Shown here: positions 17,291 to 26,235 of the stretch, in pieces
How the letters are laid out: each line of letters starts with the position of its first letter
How positions within the stretch are numbered: position 1 is the stretch's first letter
Assembly (NCBI RefSeq): GCF_900104795.1
Contig: NZ_FNTG01000002.1
Location: forward strand, 3,534,001-3,598,000
Direction of reading: 5' to 3'
DNA from: Burkholderia sp. WP9
GTDB lineage: Bacteria > Pseudomonadota > Gammaproteobacteria > Burkholderiales > Burkholderiaceae
Length of the DNA: 64,000 bases
The notes under the pieces: model-generated
What the model saw: only the letters and a program-made list of their open reading frames with translations
Told to the model about the DNA's origin: nothing
The model's database searches: none
Position numbers and translations under genes: made by a program

Positions 17291-18061
17291 ATGCTTTTGA
17301 ATGATAGGGTTTGTGTAATTGTCGGCGCGGGTTCGCTGCGCGGGATCGGCTACGCGACAGCGGAGCTATTCGCGGAACACGGTGCGAAAATAGTCGCGGT
17401 CGATGTCGTCATGAATGACAGTATTGCGGCTGAAATCAAAGCATCGATCGAGAAAAAAACCGGACGCGCAGCCGAAGTCATCGGCATCAGGTGCGATATC
17501 GGCGACGGCGCGGACTGTCGACGATTGTTCAAAGAGGTCCTCGCACGTTACGGATCGGTCGACGCTCTTGTGAACAGTGCTGCTATCGTCAAGGCGCAGT
17601 CCTTCCTGACAATCGAGGACGAGGACTACGATCGGATCATGAACGTGAATCTCAAGGGCGCCTTCAATCTTTGCAAGAGTGCGCTGGAAATCTTCGCGGA
17701 GCAGAAGCGTGGCGCGATCGTGAACGTGGCATCGGTAGCCGCGCAGAGGGGAGGGGGCCTTGTCGGCGGTGCGCATTACGCCGCATCGAAGGGTGGAGTA
17801 ATCAGCCTTACGAAGACCATCGCACGTGAATTCGGTCCGATGGGCATTCGTGCAAACGTCGTCTGTCCTTCAATGACCGAGACCGGTATGCTAGACGGTA
17901 TGACCGCAGATAGGCAGCGCGAGATTGAAGCGACCATTCCGCTGCAGCGGGCAGGCCGGCCCGTTGAAATCGCCGGTGCATGTCTTTTTCTCGCATCCGA
18001 CCTTTCGGGCTATGTGACCGGCGCAACAATCGATGTTAATGGTGGGAGCCACATCCATTGA
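17291..18061 (+). CDS. SDR-family dehydrogenase
   Basis: Classical SDR of 256 residues. The cofactor motif GAGSLRGIGYATAELF is at the N-terminus, VDALVNSAAIV replaces the usual NNAG, and YAASKGGVISLTKTIA carries the Tyr/Lys catalytic pair. The C-terminus (GYVTGATIDVNGGSHIH) is typical of FabG-like enzymes. Probably cotranscribed with the MHS transporter just upstream. The substrate is unknown; context suggests an imported hydroxy or keto acid. Confidence 0.88.
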   Translation: MLLNDRVCVIVGAGSLRGIGYATAELFAEHGAKIVAVDVVMNDSIAAEIKASIEKKTGRAAEVIGIRCDIGDGADCRRLFKEVLARYGSVDALVNSAAIVKAQSFLTIEDEDYDRIMNVNLKGAFNLCKSALEIFAEQKRGAIVNVASVAAQRGGGLVGGAHYAASKGGVISLTKTIAREFGPMGIRANVVCPSMTETGMLDGMTADRQREIEATIPLQRAGRPVEIAGACLFLASDLSGYVTGATIDVNGGSHIH

Positions 18062-18204
18062 ACCGGGTTCGCACCGGCTCCCTGTGTGTGGCCTGGAATG
18101 TTCGATCTGGCTGCCGACTGCGAGCATGAAGGGACTAAAAGCCGGTGCAAATCTGTAATTTGCATTGCCGCCACAACGAAACTTTGATAATGCAAGGGTG
18201 ACGC

Positions 18205-18510
18205 TTAGGACGCGGATGTCGCGACGACCTCGAAGTGCTCGACGACCGGGGGGCTCTCGAAGAACGGCCCTACGATAGTGCGCCATTCGGTGTAGGCCGG
18301 AGATTCACGAAATCCTATAGTGTGATCTTCCAGGGTCTGCCAGAGAATTTGCAGCAGATATCTCTCGGGAGACTCGATACCTCGACGGATTTCATAGCGC
18401 TGAAATCCCGTTGCTTTGACAATGACGGTGTCCAGTCCAAGCCGAATTGCTTTTTCGAATTCGGCGTGCATGCCGGGTCTAATCTGAATACTGGCTACTT
18501 CGAGAATCAT
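18205..18510 (-). CDS. Antibiotic-biosynthesis-monooxygenase (ABM) domain protein
   Basis: Small protein of 101 residues with the dimeric ferredoxin-like ABM fold: MILEVASIQIRPGMHAEFEKA at the start, ERYLLQILWQTLEDHTIGFRESPAY in the middle and PVVEHFEVV at the end. Family members include cofactor-free quinol or anthrone monooxygenases and heme-degrading enzymes, but many are uncharacterised. The start has GGAGGTGAAAA upstream (minus strand). It lies downstream of the interrupted epimerase gene on the same strand, so both may have been one unit. Confidence 0.7.
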   Translation of the reverse strand: MILEVASIQIRPGMHAEFEKAIRLGLDTVIVKATGFQRYEIRRGIESPERYLLQILWQTLEDHTIGFRESPAYTEWRTIVGPFFESPPVVEHFEVVATSAS

Positions 18511-18922
18511 TTTTCACCTCCAGGTCTTTGGAAAGTGGAGAGTCGTGAGCTCAATCTCGGCGCGCTGAGAGAACGCCCTAATTGGCGCAAGGCGTTAATG
18601 TTTCGCGGACTTCAAACCGGCATTTCGGTCGTGATCCAATCTATCACGGAATGGTGTCGTGGCGCCCACCCGAGTTCAGTTCGCGCACGCTTGGCCCGCA
18701 CTCGGCTATTGCTTCCGAGTGAATAGAATGCGCGACCTTCGCCCCATTTGTGAGCTGCATCGGCGGCAGAAAGGTTCTGAACGGCACCGAGCCCAAGTCT
18801 GGCCGAGATGGCGGCCCCGATATCCGCAAATGAAGCTTCGCCGTTTTCCGCGAAATAGAATGCCCCCGGAGGTGCTGTCGCCAGCACGAGCAGGTATAAA
18901 TCGGTTAGATCGTCGATGTGAA

Positions 18923-20374
18923 GGCGGATTCAACTGGTCGTTGCAACATCTCCTAAAGGAGGTGCCAAATGGGACGAGCACAGGGTTGGGGTTCGGAACA
19001 GACAGGAAGACCAATAATGCAATCGCCCGGCAGGCCAGGTGTCAATCAGCGAGATACAAAGCGAGCGTTCTGGACTTGTGTCGCGCAAGGCATGGAGAGC
19101 GAGGCTGCGGCGCGCGCGTGTGGCGTGTCCCAACCTTTGGGGCCAAGATGGTTTCGTGATGCAGGCGGAATGCCGCCGATCGAGCTGACGCCGGGCACTG
19201 CGCCTTATCTGTCTTTTTCTGAACGCGAGGAAATTGCGCTGCTACGGGCGCAGGATTGCGGGATCCGTGAGATCGCGCGAAGACTGCAGCGCTCACCTTC
19301 GACCATCTCGCGCGAGTTGCGCCGTAATGCTGCAACCCGTAGCGGCACATTGATATACAGGGCGACAGTTGCTCAGTGGAAAGCTGAGCGGGCCGCGGAA
19401 CGTCCGAAAGCTTCCAGACTGACCAAGAACGATAGATTAAAGAATTATGTGCAGAGTCGATTGGCGGGAGCGGTCACCGATTCAGAAGGCAGGCCGATTG
19501 CCGGACCCAACGTACCATGGAAAGGACGACGGCAAGGCCGCCGCGCGGACCGTCGTTGGGGCACCTGCTGGAGTCCCGAACAAATCAGTCGACGATTGGA
19601 GGCCGACTATCCAGAAGACCAATCCATGAGAATCTCTCACGAAGCCATCTATCAGGCGCTTTACATTCAGGGCCGTGGCGCTCTGCGCAAGGAGCTTACT
19701 GCCTGTTTGCGTACGGGCCGTGCACTTCGTGTGCCTCGAGCCAGGACGCAACAGCGAGGAAAGCATTTCATTACTCCGGAGGTCATGATCAGTGAACGTC
19801 CGGCTGAGGCTGATGATCGTGCCGTTCCGGGTCACTGGGAAGGTGACCTGATCATCGGCCTTAATCGATCCGCAGTGGGTACGCTGGTCGAGCGGACTAC
19901 CCGCTATACAATGTTGCTCCATCTCCCACCTATGGAGGGACATGGCACTGGCGTGCGGGCCAAGAATGGGCCACCCTTGGCGGGTCATGGAGCGGAGGCC
20001 GTCCGCAATGCCATAGCTGCGAAGATCGTATTATTGCCTGAGCACTTGTGGCGATCGCTCACATGGGATCAAGGCGCAGAGATGGCCCAGCACGTGCAAC
20101 TTCGAATCGATACGGGTCTGGAGATCTATTTCTGCGATCCTCAAAGCCCATGGCAACGCGGGACCAACGAGAATACGAATGGTCTGTTGCGTCAATACTT
20201 TCCGAAAGGCACCGACATCAGCCGGTACACGCAGCGCGAACTTGATGCCGTCGCAGACGCACTAAATTGCAGACCGCGTAAAAGCCTTGGATGGAAATCA
20301 CCAGCAGAAGCACTAAGAGATCTACTACTTGCGTCATAAGCATTAGGTGTTGCAACGACCCCTTGAACCTAAGG
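18923..20374 (+). mobile_element. IS30-family insertion sequence, complete
   Basis: Element of about 1452 bp with one transposase gene. Inverted ends share GGTCGTTGCAACA (18937-18949 and, reversed, 20348-20360), with weaker similarity further out (TTCAA on both sides). The outer boundaries are set by the host gene: with AA at 18921-18922 and AA at 20375-20376 as a 2-bp duplication, excision restores the epimerase frame. A 2-3 bp duplication is usual for IS30. The exact outer base is uncertain by a few positions. Confidence 0.85.
18969..20339 (+). CDS. IS30-family transposase
   Basis: Transposase of 456 residues. The IS30 N-terminal helix-turn-helix (LSFSEREEIALLRAQDCGI, RRLQRSPSTISRELRRN) is at about residues 75-120. 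The DDE core shows PGHWEGDLIIGL, LTWDQGAEMAQH and the ENTNGLLRQYFPKGTD signature with the catalytic Glu. The start at 18969 follows AAGGAGG (18956-18962). It is longer than typical IS30 transposases of about 340-400 residues because of an N-terminal extension. It appears intact. Confidence 0.95.
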   Translation: MGRAQGWGSEQTGRPIMQSPGRPGVNQRDTKRAFWTCVAQGMESEAAARACGVSQPLGPRWFRDAGGMPPIELTPGTAPYLSFSEREEIALLRAQDCGIREIARRLQRSPSTISRELRRNAATRSGTLIYRATVAQWKAERAAERPKASRLTKNDRLKNYVQSRLAGAVTDSEGRPIAGPNVPWKGRRQGRRADRRWGTCWSPEQISRRLEADYPEDQSMRISHEAIYQALYIQGRGALRKELTACLRTGRALRVPRARTQQRGKHFITPEVMISERPAEADDRAVPGHWEGDLIIGLNRSAVGTLVERTTRYTMLLHLPPMEGHGTGVRAKNGPPLAGHGAEAVRNAIAAKIVLLPEHLWRSLTWDQGAEMAQHVQLRIDTGLEIYFCDPQSPWQRGTNENTNGLLRQYFPKGTDISRYTQRELDAVADALNCRPRKSLGWKSPAEALRDLLLAS

Positions 20375-21170
20375 AACGTTCGACCATCGGTTCGTCCCGT
20401 TGCCGACGATTTGAACGACGCCCGTCTGCAATGCGTTGTCGACCAGGGCGGGAATTTGCACGCTGCGAAGCCCGATGCCGCGACCGACGCCATAGATGTT
20501 ACTGGGGCATATGACAGCGGAGCGCACGCCTCTATCTGCAGCGCCGACGACTAGCTGGTCGACAGCGCGCCTCGGTTGCTTGGATGCTTCAACAACGAAG
20601 GTACTTTCTTCGTCGAAGATCATGTCTGATGCATACAGACCTCGGGCGTCGTCGCCAATCACACTCGAACCGCTTGTGTGGATGAAAGGTTTTTCCGTGC
20701 CTTCCAAGGCCGAAATGAAAGTCACCACAGAGGCTAAATGGTCTGCGCTCGCGGTGTCGATCACACCGTCCGCCTGCCGGGCCTCTGTGCCGAGCAGATC
20801 GGCGTCATCGAGCGTGCCTATGACTGGTTCGACGCCTGATTTTTCGAGTTGGTCAGCCTTGCCTTGCGAACGAACAAGTCCGCGGACACGGTGACCCGCG
20901 GCGATCAGTTTTGTGGCCACGCTGCCGCCGATGTATCCCGTGGCTCCGGTGAGGAAGATAAGCATAGAACCTCGATTCGAATAGCCCAATTGGCATTTGG
21001 CCCGTCGAGGAGCCTATTGCCCGAGGCTTTTGATGCTAGCGTATTTCATGAGTGATTCCAATCGTGCATATGTGAAATACACTATTTCTGCGCCGATGGA
21101 AGGCTTGGTTGGGCCCCGACCACCCGACCCGCTCATGCTTGGGAGAATTCCTGCCGGGCCGGTGTACGAG

Positions 21171-21866
21171 TCAGGCTGCGACGCTGTCTGGTCGACGTGA
21201 TGTATCACGAGGAAAATCCAGGATTTCCAATTCCAGGCGGAAGCGGACGAGATCGTCGATCGTGATAAGGGGTAACCCGTGCAGGCGCGCGAAGTGCTCG
21301 AGCTGCGGACGTCGTGCCATACTGCCGTCGTCATTCACGATTTCGGCCAGGACCGCCCCCGGCCGCAATCCCGCCAGGCGGGCGAGGTCGACCCCGGCCT
21401 CAGTGTGTCCTGGACGCTCCAGAATGCCCTCACGAACCGCGCGAAGGGGAAAGATATGGCCGGGCCGACTGAAGTCGCAGGCCTGACGCGAAGGATCAAC
21501 GAGCGCTCTGATCGTTGCCGCTCGTTCGCTGGCGGATATGCCGGTGGTGATCCCCTCCCGGAGGTCGACAGACACGGTGAAAGCAGTACGCATTGAATCA
21601 GTGTTTTCCTCGACCATGAGAGGGAGCTGGAGCTCGGATGTCCGCTCGGCCGGTAAGGCCACGCAAAGTAGGCCGCTAGTCCATCGGACCATGAAGGCAA
21701 TTGTTTCGGGTGTCGCATGTTCCGCAGCAACAATCAAATCGCCCTCGTTCTCGCGATCTTCGCCGTCGACGACGACCAGAGGCGTTCCATTGGCCATTGC
21801 CGCCAACGCCTCCTGAATGGCGGACGAGGTCAAATTGCCATCGCGGCCGATATTGTCGTAGTTCAT
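21171..21866 (-). CDS. ribB: 3,4-dihydroxy-2-butanone-4-phosphate synthase (ribB paralogue)
   Basis: Stand-alone DHBP synthase of 231 residues, which converts ribulose 5-phosphate to the four-carbon precursor of riboflavin plus formate. The metal/substrate motif DGEDRENEGD is at residues 34-43; RTAFTVSVDLREGITTGISA and GHTEAGVDLARLAG are also complete. There is no fused GTP cyclohydrolase II domain. The start follows CAGGAGACATA. The gene is not with other rib genes. It sits downstream of a sigma-54 activator gene and has its own -24/-12 promoter at 21908-21923. Probably a pathway-dedicated paralogue that raises flavin supply for the nearby monooxygenase (inference). Confidence 0.9.
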   Translation of the reverse strand: MNYDNIGRDGNLTSSAIQEALAAMANGTPLVVVDGEDRENEGDLIVAAEHATPETIAFMVRWTSGLLCVALPAERTSELQLPLMVEENTDSMRTAFTVSVDLREGITTGISASERAATIRALVDPSRQACDFSRPGHIFPLRAVREGILERPGHTEAGVDLARLAGLRPGAVLAEIVNDDGSMARRPQLEHFARLHGLPLITIDDLVRFRLELEILDFPRDTSRRPDSVAA

Positions 21867-21907
21867 TATGTCTCCTGTTGGGGTAGCACTTTTAGCAACA
21901 GGATGCG

Positions 21908-21923
21908 TGCAGATAGCATGCCA
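21908..21923 (-). promoter_or_regulatory. Sigma-54 (-24/-12) promoter of ribB
   Basis: On the minus strand TGGCATG-CTAT-CTGCA matches the sigma-54 consensus TGGCACG-N4-TTGCA with the invariant GG and GC separated by 10 bases. It would start transcription about 30 bp before the ribB ATG at 21866. The neighbouring gene encodes a sigma-54-dependent activator. Confidence 0.75.
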
Positions 21924-21983
21924 GTTTGAAATACCCTATCAATCAAGGGCCAGGAACCTTCGCCACTGTTGCAGATGACACGC

Positions 21984-22006
21984 GCTGCGACAGTTTCTGT
22001 CGCAGC
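21984..22006. promoter_or_regulatory. Perfect palindrome, candidate upstream activating site for ribB
   Basis: Arms GCTGCGACAG (21984-21993) and CTGTCGCAGC (21997-22006) are separated by TTT. The centre is about 75 bp upstream of the sigma-54 promoter, a usual distance for an enhancer site. The core GCGACA/TGTCGC recurs upstream of the flavin-reductase operon (28078-28093). It could instead be a hairpin after the activator gene, which ends at 22027, but no T-run follows. Confidence 0.65.
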
Positions 22007-22026
22007 GGTCAGTACGCTCGTGAGAC

Positions 22027-23925
22027 TCAATCTTCCGGGCGGTCGATCCCGAGTGACCTCATCTGCCGGTGCAACGTGGAACGTGAGACCCCGAGGCTAA
22101 TGGCGGCTTCGGAAACATTCCAATGGCTGCGCTCTAGCGCTACTTCGATTGCATTGCGCTTACTCCGAGCGGGTGTTGAGACCTCGGTGCCATTCCGGGC
22201 GTTGAGCGGAGGAGGAAGATCGTTCAGAGTGATGACTCCGTCCGAATCAACTGCGACAGCGAAGCGCGCAGCGTGGTGCAGTTCACGTAGATTGCCAGGC
22301 CAGTTGTGTGCTGCGAGTGCGCGTCTCGCCTGCTCGTCGATGCTTGAGAAGCGCTTGCCGATGTTTCTCGACGCTTGAGCAAAGACCTGCTCGACTACCT
22401 GAAGTCGATCTTCGCGCTCGCGTAGAGCCGGGAGTCGAACGGTTGCACCGGCTAGTCTGAAATACAAGTCTTCCCGAAACTTGCCCTCGCGCACGAGTTG
22501 AGCAATGTCATGCAAACTGGCCGCCACCAATGCGAAGTTCACCCTGACGGAACGGATAGCGCCGACTGGAACGAATTCACCATCTGATAAGACCTGTAAG
22601 AGCCTTGTTTGCAATCCGAGAGGCATGTCACCAATTTCGTCAAGAAAGAGCATGCCGCCATCCGCCTCAAGCAGGCGCCCTTTGGACCCTTGCCGAGCGG
22701 CGCCAGTAAATGCACCGGGGCGGTAGCCGAACAGTTCGCTCTCAATCAGTTCGGCGGTGATTGCAGCACAGTTGATCGAAACAAATTTTGCGTCATCGCC
22801 TCCAACATCCATATGGATGGCACGGGCGAGAGCGCTTTTGCCTGTTCCGGTCTCCCCCTGTAGCAGAATGGGAACATGATGAGTCACGAGCCGGCGGGCG
22901 ATGTTTATCGATTCACGAATACCCTCGTCATCACCAATCAGCTCGGTCAGACATGGGCGTTCCGCCGTCTCGGTACGCAGACGCTGGCTACGCTGGGAAG
23001 AACAGGCCGTCGACGTTCTGCGACGGACTTCTTCCGCTCGCAGGAAGATTCGGCCATTCACCGACGCGAGCGGCGTTGCCGGTTGGTCGGTGGCGTCGAG
23101 CCACTCTTCCATACCTTGTACCTCCGAGAGAGGCTGTCCAATGAGCGGCATGGACCGATTGTGCAACATCAGATGTGCCGCAGGCGTCGCATCGAGAATG
23201 TGGCCGTTCGAATCCAGGGCCACGCGCGCTTCCCCCGCGGTGTCGCAAAAATCGCTGTGCTTCGAGATTCGCAGGATCAGGTTGTCTGCATTACGTCGGT
23301 CGAAATACAGGTTTTCGATGCGGCGCGCCGACGCCGAAATGACGTTTCGCACGACTGCCTGCGTGGCATGGTCAGAAGGCATCAAAGTCGTCACGTTCAA
23401 CACTGCCACGAGTTCCCCGGCGTTTCCAAAAATCGGCGCAACGGTGCAACTAAGCCGTTCAAGTGACGATGCGAAGTGATCACCCATCACGACCGAGAGG
23501 GGGCGTTGCTCCTGCAGGCAAAGGCTGACGCCATTCGTGCCTTGTGCCTGTTCGGTCCACATGGATCCGGGAAGAACGCCGGCGGCCGCGCAGGCATCCA
23601 ACGTGAGCGCGTTGGAGCGGAAATCCAGAGCGATACCATTACAATCGGTCAACATCACGATGTAATCCTGCTCCGCGAGCAACTCAAAGAGGCGCTGTAC
23701 CTCTCCTTGCGACAGCGCAAGCAGGTCGCCCATGGGTTCTCGATGATCCTTCAGTTCGGACGGAGACAACACGAGCGGGCGACCGATTCGATCGGGACTC
23801 AGGCTATGCTGTCCAACGCAACGTTCCCACGATACAGGGACGCTACCATCAGAATGAGGGCGGGCCTGCAACGGATGACGCTCGACTGACGTCAACACCA
23901 TGCTTTTATGGCGATCTGGCTGCAT
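22027..23925 (-). CDS. Sigma-54-dependent transcriptional activator, AcoR-like
   Basis: Bacterial enhancer-binding protein of 632 residues. An N-terminal sensory region has a GAF-type domain (about 75-205: TEQAQGTNGVSLCLQEQRPLSVV...) and a PAS-like stretch (about 235-300). The AAA+ domain has Walker A GETGTGKSALARAIH near residue 355, the sigma-54 contact loop GAFTGA intact, and Walker B GGMLFLDEIGDMP. A Fis-type helix-turn-helix ends the protein (HWNVSEAAISLGVSRSTLHRQ). The order and the AQGTNG motif resemble AcoR, which senses acetoin. The start follows GGAGACAAAGTCG. The gene lies between its two probable targets, ribB and the flavin-reductase operon. Confidence 0.9.
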   Translation of the reverse strand: MQPDRHKSMVLTSVERHPLQARPHSDGSVPVSWERCVGQHSLSPDRIGRPLVLSPSELKDHREPMGDLLALSQGEVQRLFELLAEQDYIVMLTDCNGIALDFRSNALTLDACAAAGVLPGSMWTEQAQGTNGVSLCLQEQRPLSVVMGDHFASSLERLSCTVAPIFGNAGELVAVLNVTTLMPSDHATQAVVRNVISASARRIENLYFDRRNADNLILRISKHSDFCDTAGEARVALDSNGHILDATPAAHLMLHNRSMPLIGQPLSEVQGMEEWLDATDQPATPLASVNGRIFLRAEEVRRRTSTACSSQRSQRLRTETAERPCLTELIGDDEGIRESINIARRLVTHHVPILLQGETGTGKSALARAIHMDVGGDDAKFVSINCAAITAELIESELFGYRPGAFTGAARQGSKGRLLEADGGMLFLDEIGDMPLGLQTRLLQVLSDGEFVPVGAIRSVRVNFALVAASLHDIAQLVREGKFREDLYFRLAGATVRLPALREREDRLQVVEQVFAQASRNIGKRFSSIDEQARRALAAHNWPGNLRELHHAARFAVAVDSDGVITLNDLPPPLNARNGTEVSTPARSKRNAIEVALERSHWNVSEAAISLGVSRSTLHRQMRSLGIDRPED

Positions 23926-23962
23926 CGACTTTGTCTCCAGGTCCGGGCCTTATGGCCCGTGT

Positions 23963-23982
23963 CATGTATCAGATAATACATG
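23963..23982. promoter_or_regulatory. Palindrome CATGTAT-N6-ATACATG upstream of the activator gene
   Basis: CATGTAT (23963-23969) and ATACATG (23976-23982) form a perfect 7-bp inverted repeat with a 6-bp spacer, 38 bp before the activator start. It is a plausible operator for control of the activator gene; the binding protein is unknown. Confidence 0.5.
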
Positions 23983-24193
23983 CCAGCCGCTGATTCTTCA
24001 TGGTCTGGCGGCTCGCCAGGGCGTGGGTTCGTTCGGGTGCGGGCGTCTAATCCAAATCCGGTAATCGACCGATTGCAATGATTGGCCGAGCCTATCGCTG
24101 AGAGCGAGCCTTATTTAAAGCCCTTTTTGGTTCTCTGGCCTGACAGCGCGGCGTCTGCGAAAGGTAGATGGCGCCCTTGTGCAATGATCGACA

Positions 24194-24234
24194 GCGAGCA
24201 GGATCGGAGCGCCGAAAGCGCTGATCCTGCTCGC
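24194..24234 (-). terminator. Strong hairpin after the monooxygenase operon
   Basis: GCGAGCAGGATC (24194-24205) pairs perfectly with GATCCTGCTCGC (24223-24234). An inner stem AGCGC/GCGCT around CGAAA continues it, with a 2-base bulge. It starts 14 bp after the stop of the last operon gene (24248). No T-run follows, so it may stabilise the 3' end or act as a Rho-associated terminator. Confidence 0.65.
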
Positions 24235-24247
24235 CGCCGTCGCGTGG

Positions 24248-25021
24248 TCAGACAAACAGCATGCCACCGTCGATTAGCAGCGATTGTCCTGTCATGTAGG
24301 CGGAATCGGCGCCTGCGAGCCACGACACCAATCCTGCGACGTCGTCGCCCGTGGACACACGCCCAAGCGCGATCCCTTGCGCCATAGCTTTCATAGACTC
24401 GCCTTTGCCGACCTTGTTAATCGCACCAAGGTCTCGATCGACTTCCACCCACATTTGCGTGTCGACGATTCCGGGGCAATAAGCATTGACGGTGATGCCA
24501 TGAGGAGCCCATTCCTGAGCCGCTGACTGCGTGAGCGCACGCACGCCGAACTTCGACGAGCAGTAGACGCCAAGCAGAGGAAACCCTTTATGTCCCGCGA
24601 TGGAGCAGGCGCCGATAATCTTCCCGCCCGTGCCTTGCTTGATCATCCATCTGGCCGCTTCGGTATAACAAAGGAACACGCCGCGTCCATTCACAGCATG
24701 CACCTTGTCGTACTCTTCGGGCGACACGTCCAGAAGTGCTTTGGTTTGCGCAATGCCGGCGTTGGCGACCATGATGTCGAGGGATCCAAGTCCACTTGCC
24801 GTGTTTTCGACCAGTTTCTTGACCGACTGAGGCTGAGAAATATCGCCGTACAGGCTGATTGCTCTGACGCCCGACGATTCGATTTGCTTCCGGGTTTCCT
24901 CAAGTTCCTTTTCCATCGAAGGAAGGTCTGAAACAGCGATATTGTGACCATCTCTTGCAAGCCGAAGCGCGATGGATTTCCCGATACCACGAGCGGCGCC
25001 CGTAACGTGAGCAACGGTCAT
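24248..25021 (-). CDS. SDR dehydrogenase, acetoin/diacetyl-reductase-like
   Basis: Classical SDR of 257 residues: cofactor motif TGAARGIGKSIALRL, MVANAGIAQ, a GACSIAGHKGFPLLGVYCSSKFGV catalytic region with Ser/Tyr/Lys, and GMLFV at the end. The overall pattern, including NAYCPGIVDTQMW, resembles meso-2,3-butanediol dehydrogenase/acetoin reductase (BudC). The start follows AAGGAGACGAGTC. It is the last gene of the operon 27954-24248 and pairs with the butanediol-dehydrogenase-like gene just upstream. The two would interconvert vicinal hydroxy and keto groups, or an alcohol and its ketone. Confidence 0.88.
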   Translation of the reverse strand: MTVAHVTGAARGIGKSIALRLARDGHNIAVSDLPSMEKELEETRKQIESSGVRAISLYGDISQPQSVKKLVENTASGLGSLDIMVANAGIAQTKALLDVSPEEYDKVHAVNGRGVFLCYTEAARWMIKQGTGGKIIGACSIAGHKGFPLLGVYCSSKFGVRALTQSAAQEWAPHGITVNAYCPGIVDTQMWVEVDRDLGAINKVGKGESMKAMAQGIALGRVSTGDDVAGLVSWLAGADSAYMTGQSLLIDGGMLFV

Positions 25022-25069
25022 GACTCGTCTCCTTGATTAGATTTGATTGATGTTGATAAAAAGGCGAAA

Positions 25070-26119
25070 TCAGGCAGTTGGATCTACGAGGACCTTCATT
25101 TTCCGGCCGGCGCGAAGTTCCTCGAAGCCCTGCGTGAGTACACCGCTCAACGGAACAGTCTCAACCCAACCGGTTGTCTCGTAGTGTCCCTGGGCCATAA
25201 GGTCAATGACTGCCTTGTAATCGTCGCCGGTGTAGCAGATCGTTCCCTGTATCCGTCTTTCGCGCAGAACGGCGCTGAGTAACGGCGTTTGTATGGGCTT
25301 GTCGTAGATCGCAACGCTGACAAGCGACCTTTGTTCTCCCAGACAGTCGAGAGCCGTTGCGACGGCTGCGGGCACTCCCGCTGCGTCATACGCCGCATCG
25401 ACTCCATTTCCGTGGGTCTGGTCCAGAATCATCTCAGTGACATTGACGCGAGTCGGATCGATAGTGCGAGCGCCCAGCGTCTCGACCGCTTTGCGACGTG
25501 TTTCGGATGGTTCGACGAGATCGATTTGCGTCAACCCCATGCCCTTGAGCGCGAACCAGAGACCAATTCCGATTGGGCCGCCGCCGAAGACAAGCGCACG
25601 GCTTTCTGGACCGACCTTGCCGAGCTTTGCGGCGTGATAGGCGACCGACATGGGTTCCACCAGTGCGCCCATATCAACAGGAACGGAATCGGGAAGCTTG
25701 TGGACCATATTGCGGGGCACAACGGTGTATTCGGCCATCCCACCATCCGCCATCAGGCCGTGGAAGCCAATGTGGTTGCATACGTTGTAGTAGCCACCTT
25801 TGCACGGTCTACACGTGCCACACCGATAGATAGGTTCGACCGCGACTTTGTCGCCTTCACGAATGTCGCTGACACCATTGCCGACCGCCGTGACAATGCC
25901 CGAAAACTCATGCCCGATGACAAGAGGCATCTTTTTCCCGGTCAGCGGATGTGGATCGGTTTTGGGTATGAAAATCGGCCCGTCGTAATACTCGTGCAAG
26001 TCAGTACCGCAGATTCCGTTTCGACTCACTTTGATCTTGACTTCGCCGTCAGAGACGGAGGGTTCCGGAATATCTTCAATCGAAAGTTCGCAATTGCCGT
26101 AATAGACCGCAGCTCGCAT
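25070..26119 (-). CDS. Zinc alcohol dehydrogenase, (R,R)-butanediol-dehydrogenase-like
   Basis: Medium-chain dehydrogenase of 349 residues. Catalytic zinc ligands are in GICGTDLHEY and GHEFSG, the four structural-zinc cysteines are complete in RCGTCRPCKGGYYNVC, and the Rossmann motif is GGGPIGIGLW. The pattern HEYYDGPIFIP and ALVEPMSVAYHA is that of 2,3-butanediol/sorbitol-type dehydrogenases. The start follows GGAGACAAGAA. Second-last gene in the flavin-reductase operon. In context it may oxidise a secondary alcohol to the ketone used by the luciferase-like monooxygenase (inference). Confidence 0.88.
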   Translation of the reverse strand: MRAAVYYGNCELSIEDIPEPSVSDGEVKIKVSRNGICGTDLHEYYDGPIFIPKTDPHPLTGKKMPLVIGHEFSGIVTAVGNGVSDIREGDKVAVEPIYRCGTCRPCKGGYYNVCNHIGFHGLMADGGMAEYTVVPRNMVHKLPDSVPVDMGALVEPMSVAYHAAKLGKVGPESRALVFGGGPIGIGLWFALKGMGLTQIDLVEPSETRRKAVETLGARTIDPTRVNVTEMILDQTHGNGVDAAYDAAGVPAAVATALDCLGEQRSLVSVAIYDKPIQTPLLSAVLRERRIQGTICYTGDDYKAVIDLMAQGHYETTGWVETVPLSGVLTQGFEELRAGRKMKVLVDPTA

Positions 26120-26235
26120 TTCTTGTCTCCATATGTCTTATTGCCTGCGCAGCAAAGGGTAGACAGCGGCATTCGTTCGAACTTCGATGAACCGATTCCG
26201 CTGCCAGACCCTACAGAAATGAGGCGCGGTGTGCT

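Larger units (their letters stand above)
18612..20965 (-). pseudogene. NAD-dependent epimerase/dehydratase-type SDR interrupted by IS30 element
   Basis: The N-terminal part starts at 20965 (MLIFLTGATGYIGGSVATKL, GAGGT upstream) with the extended-SDR TGATGYIG motif. It runs to GTNRWSNV at about 20375. The C-terminal part resumes at 18920 with HIDDLTDLYLLVLATAPPGAF and ends at 18612. Joining 20965-20375 to 18920-18612 gives exactly 900 bp (299 residues) and restores the conserved NVHIDDLTDLY stretch. The usual catalytic YxxxK motif of extended SDRs is not obvious (near KQPRRAVDQLV), so this may be an atypical member even when intact. Confidence 0.9.
23926..24247. other. Intergenic region upstream of the sigma-54 activator
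   Basis: This stretch of 322 bp has no supported gene. It holds a palindrome near the activator start (23963-23982) and a strong hairpin near the SDR end (24194-24234), both listed separately. Nothing else was recognised. Confidence 0.6.

Noticed and set aside
21984..22006. Palindrome read as a terminator of the sigma-54 activator gene
   Set aside because: No T-run follows on the minus strand, and the same core arms recur before the flavin-reductase operon, so an activator site is more likely. Not fully excluded.
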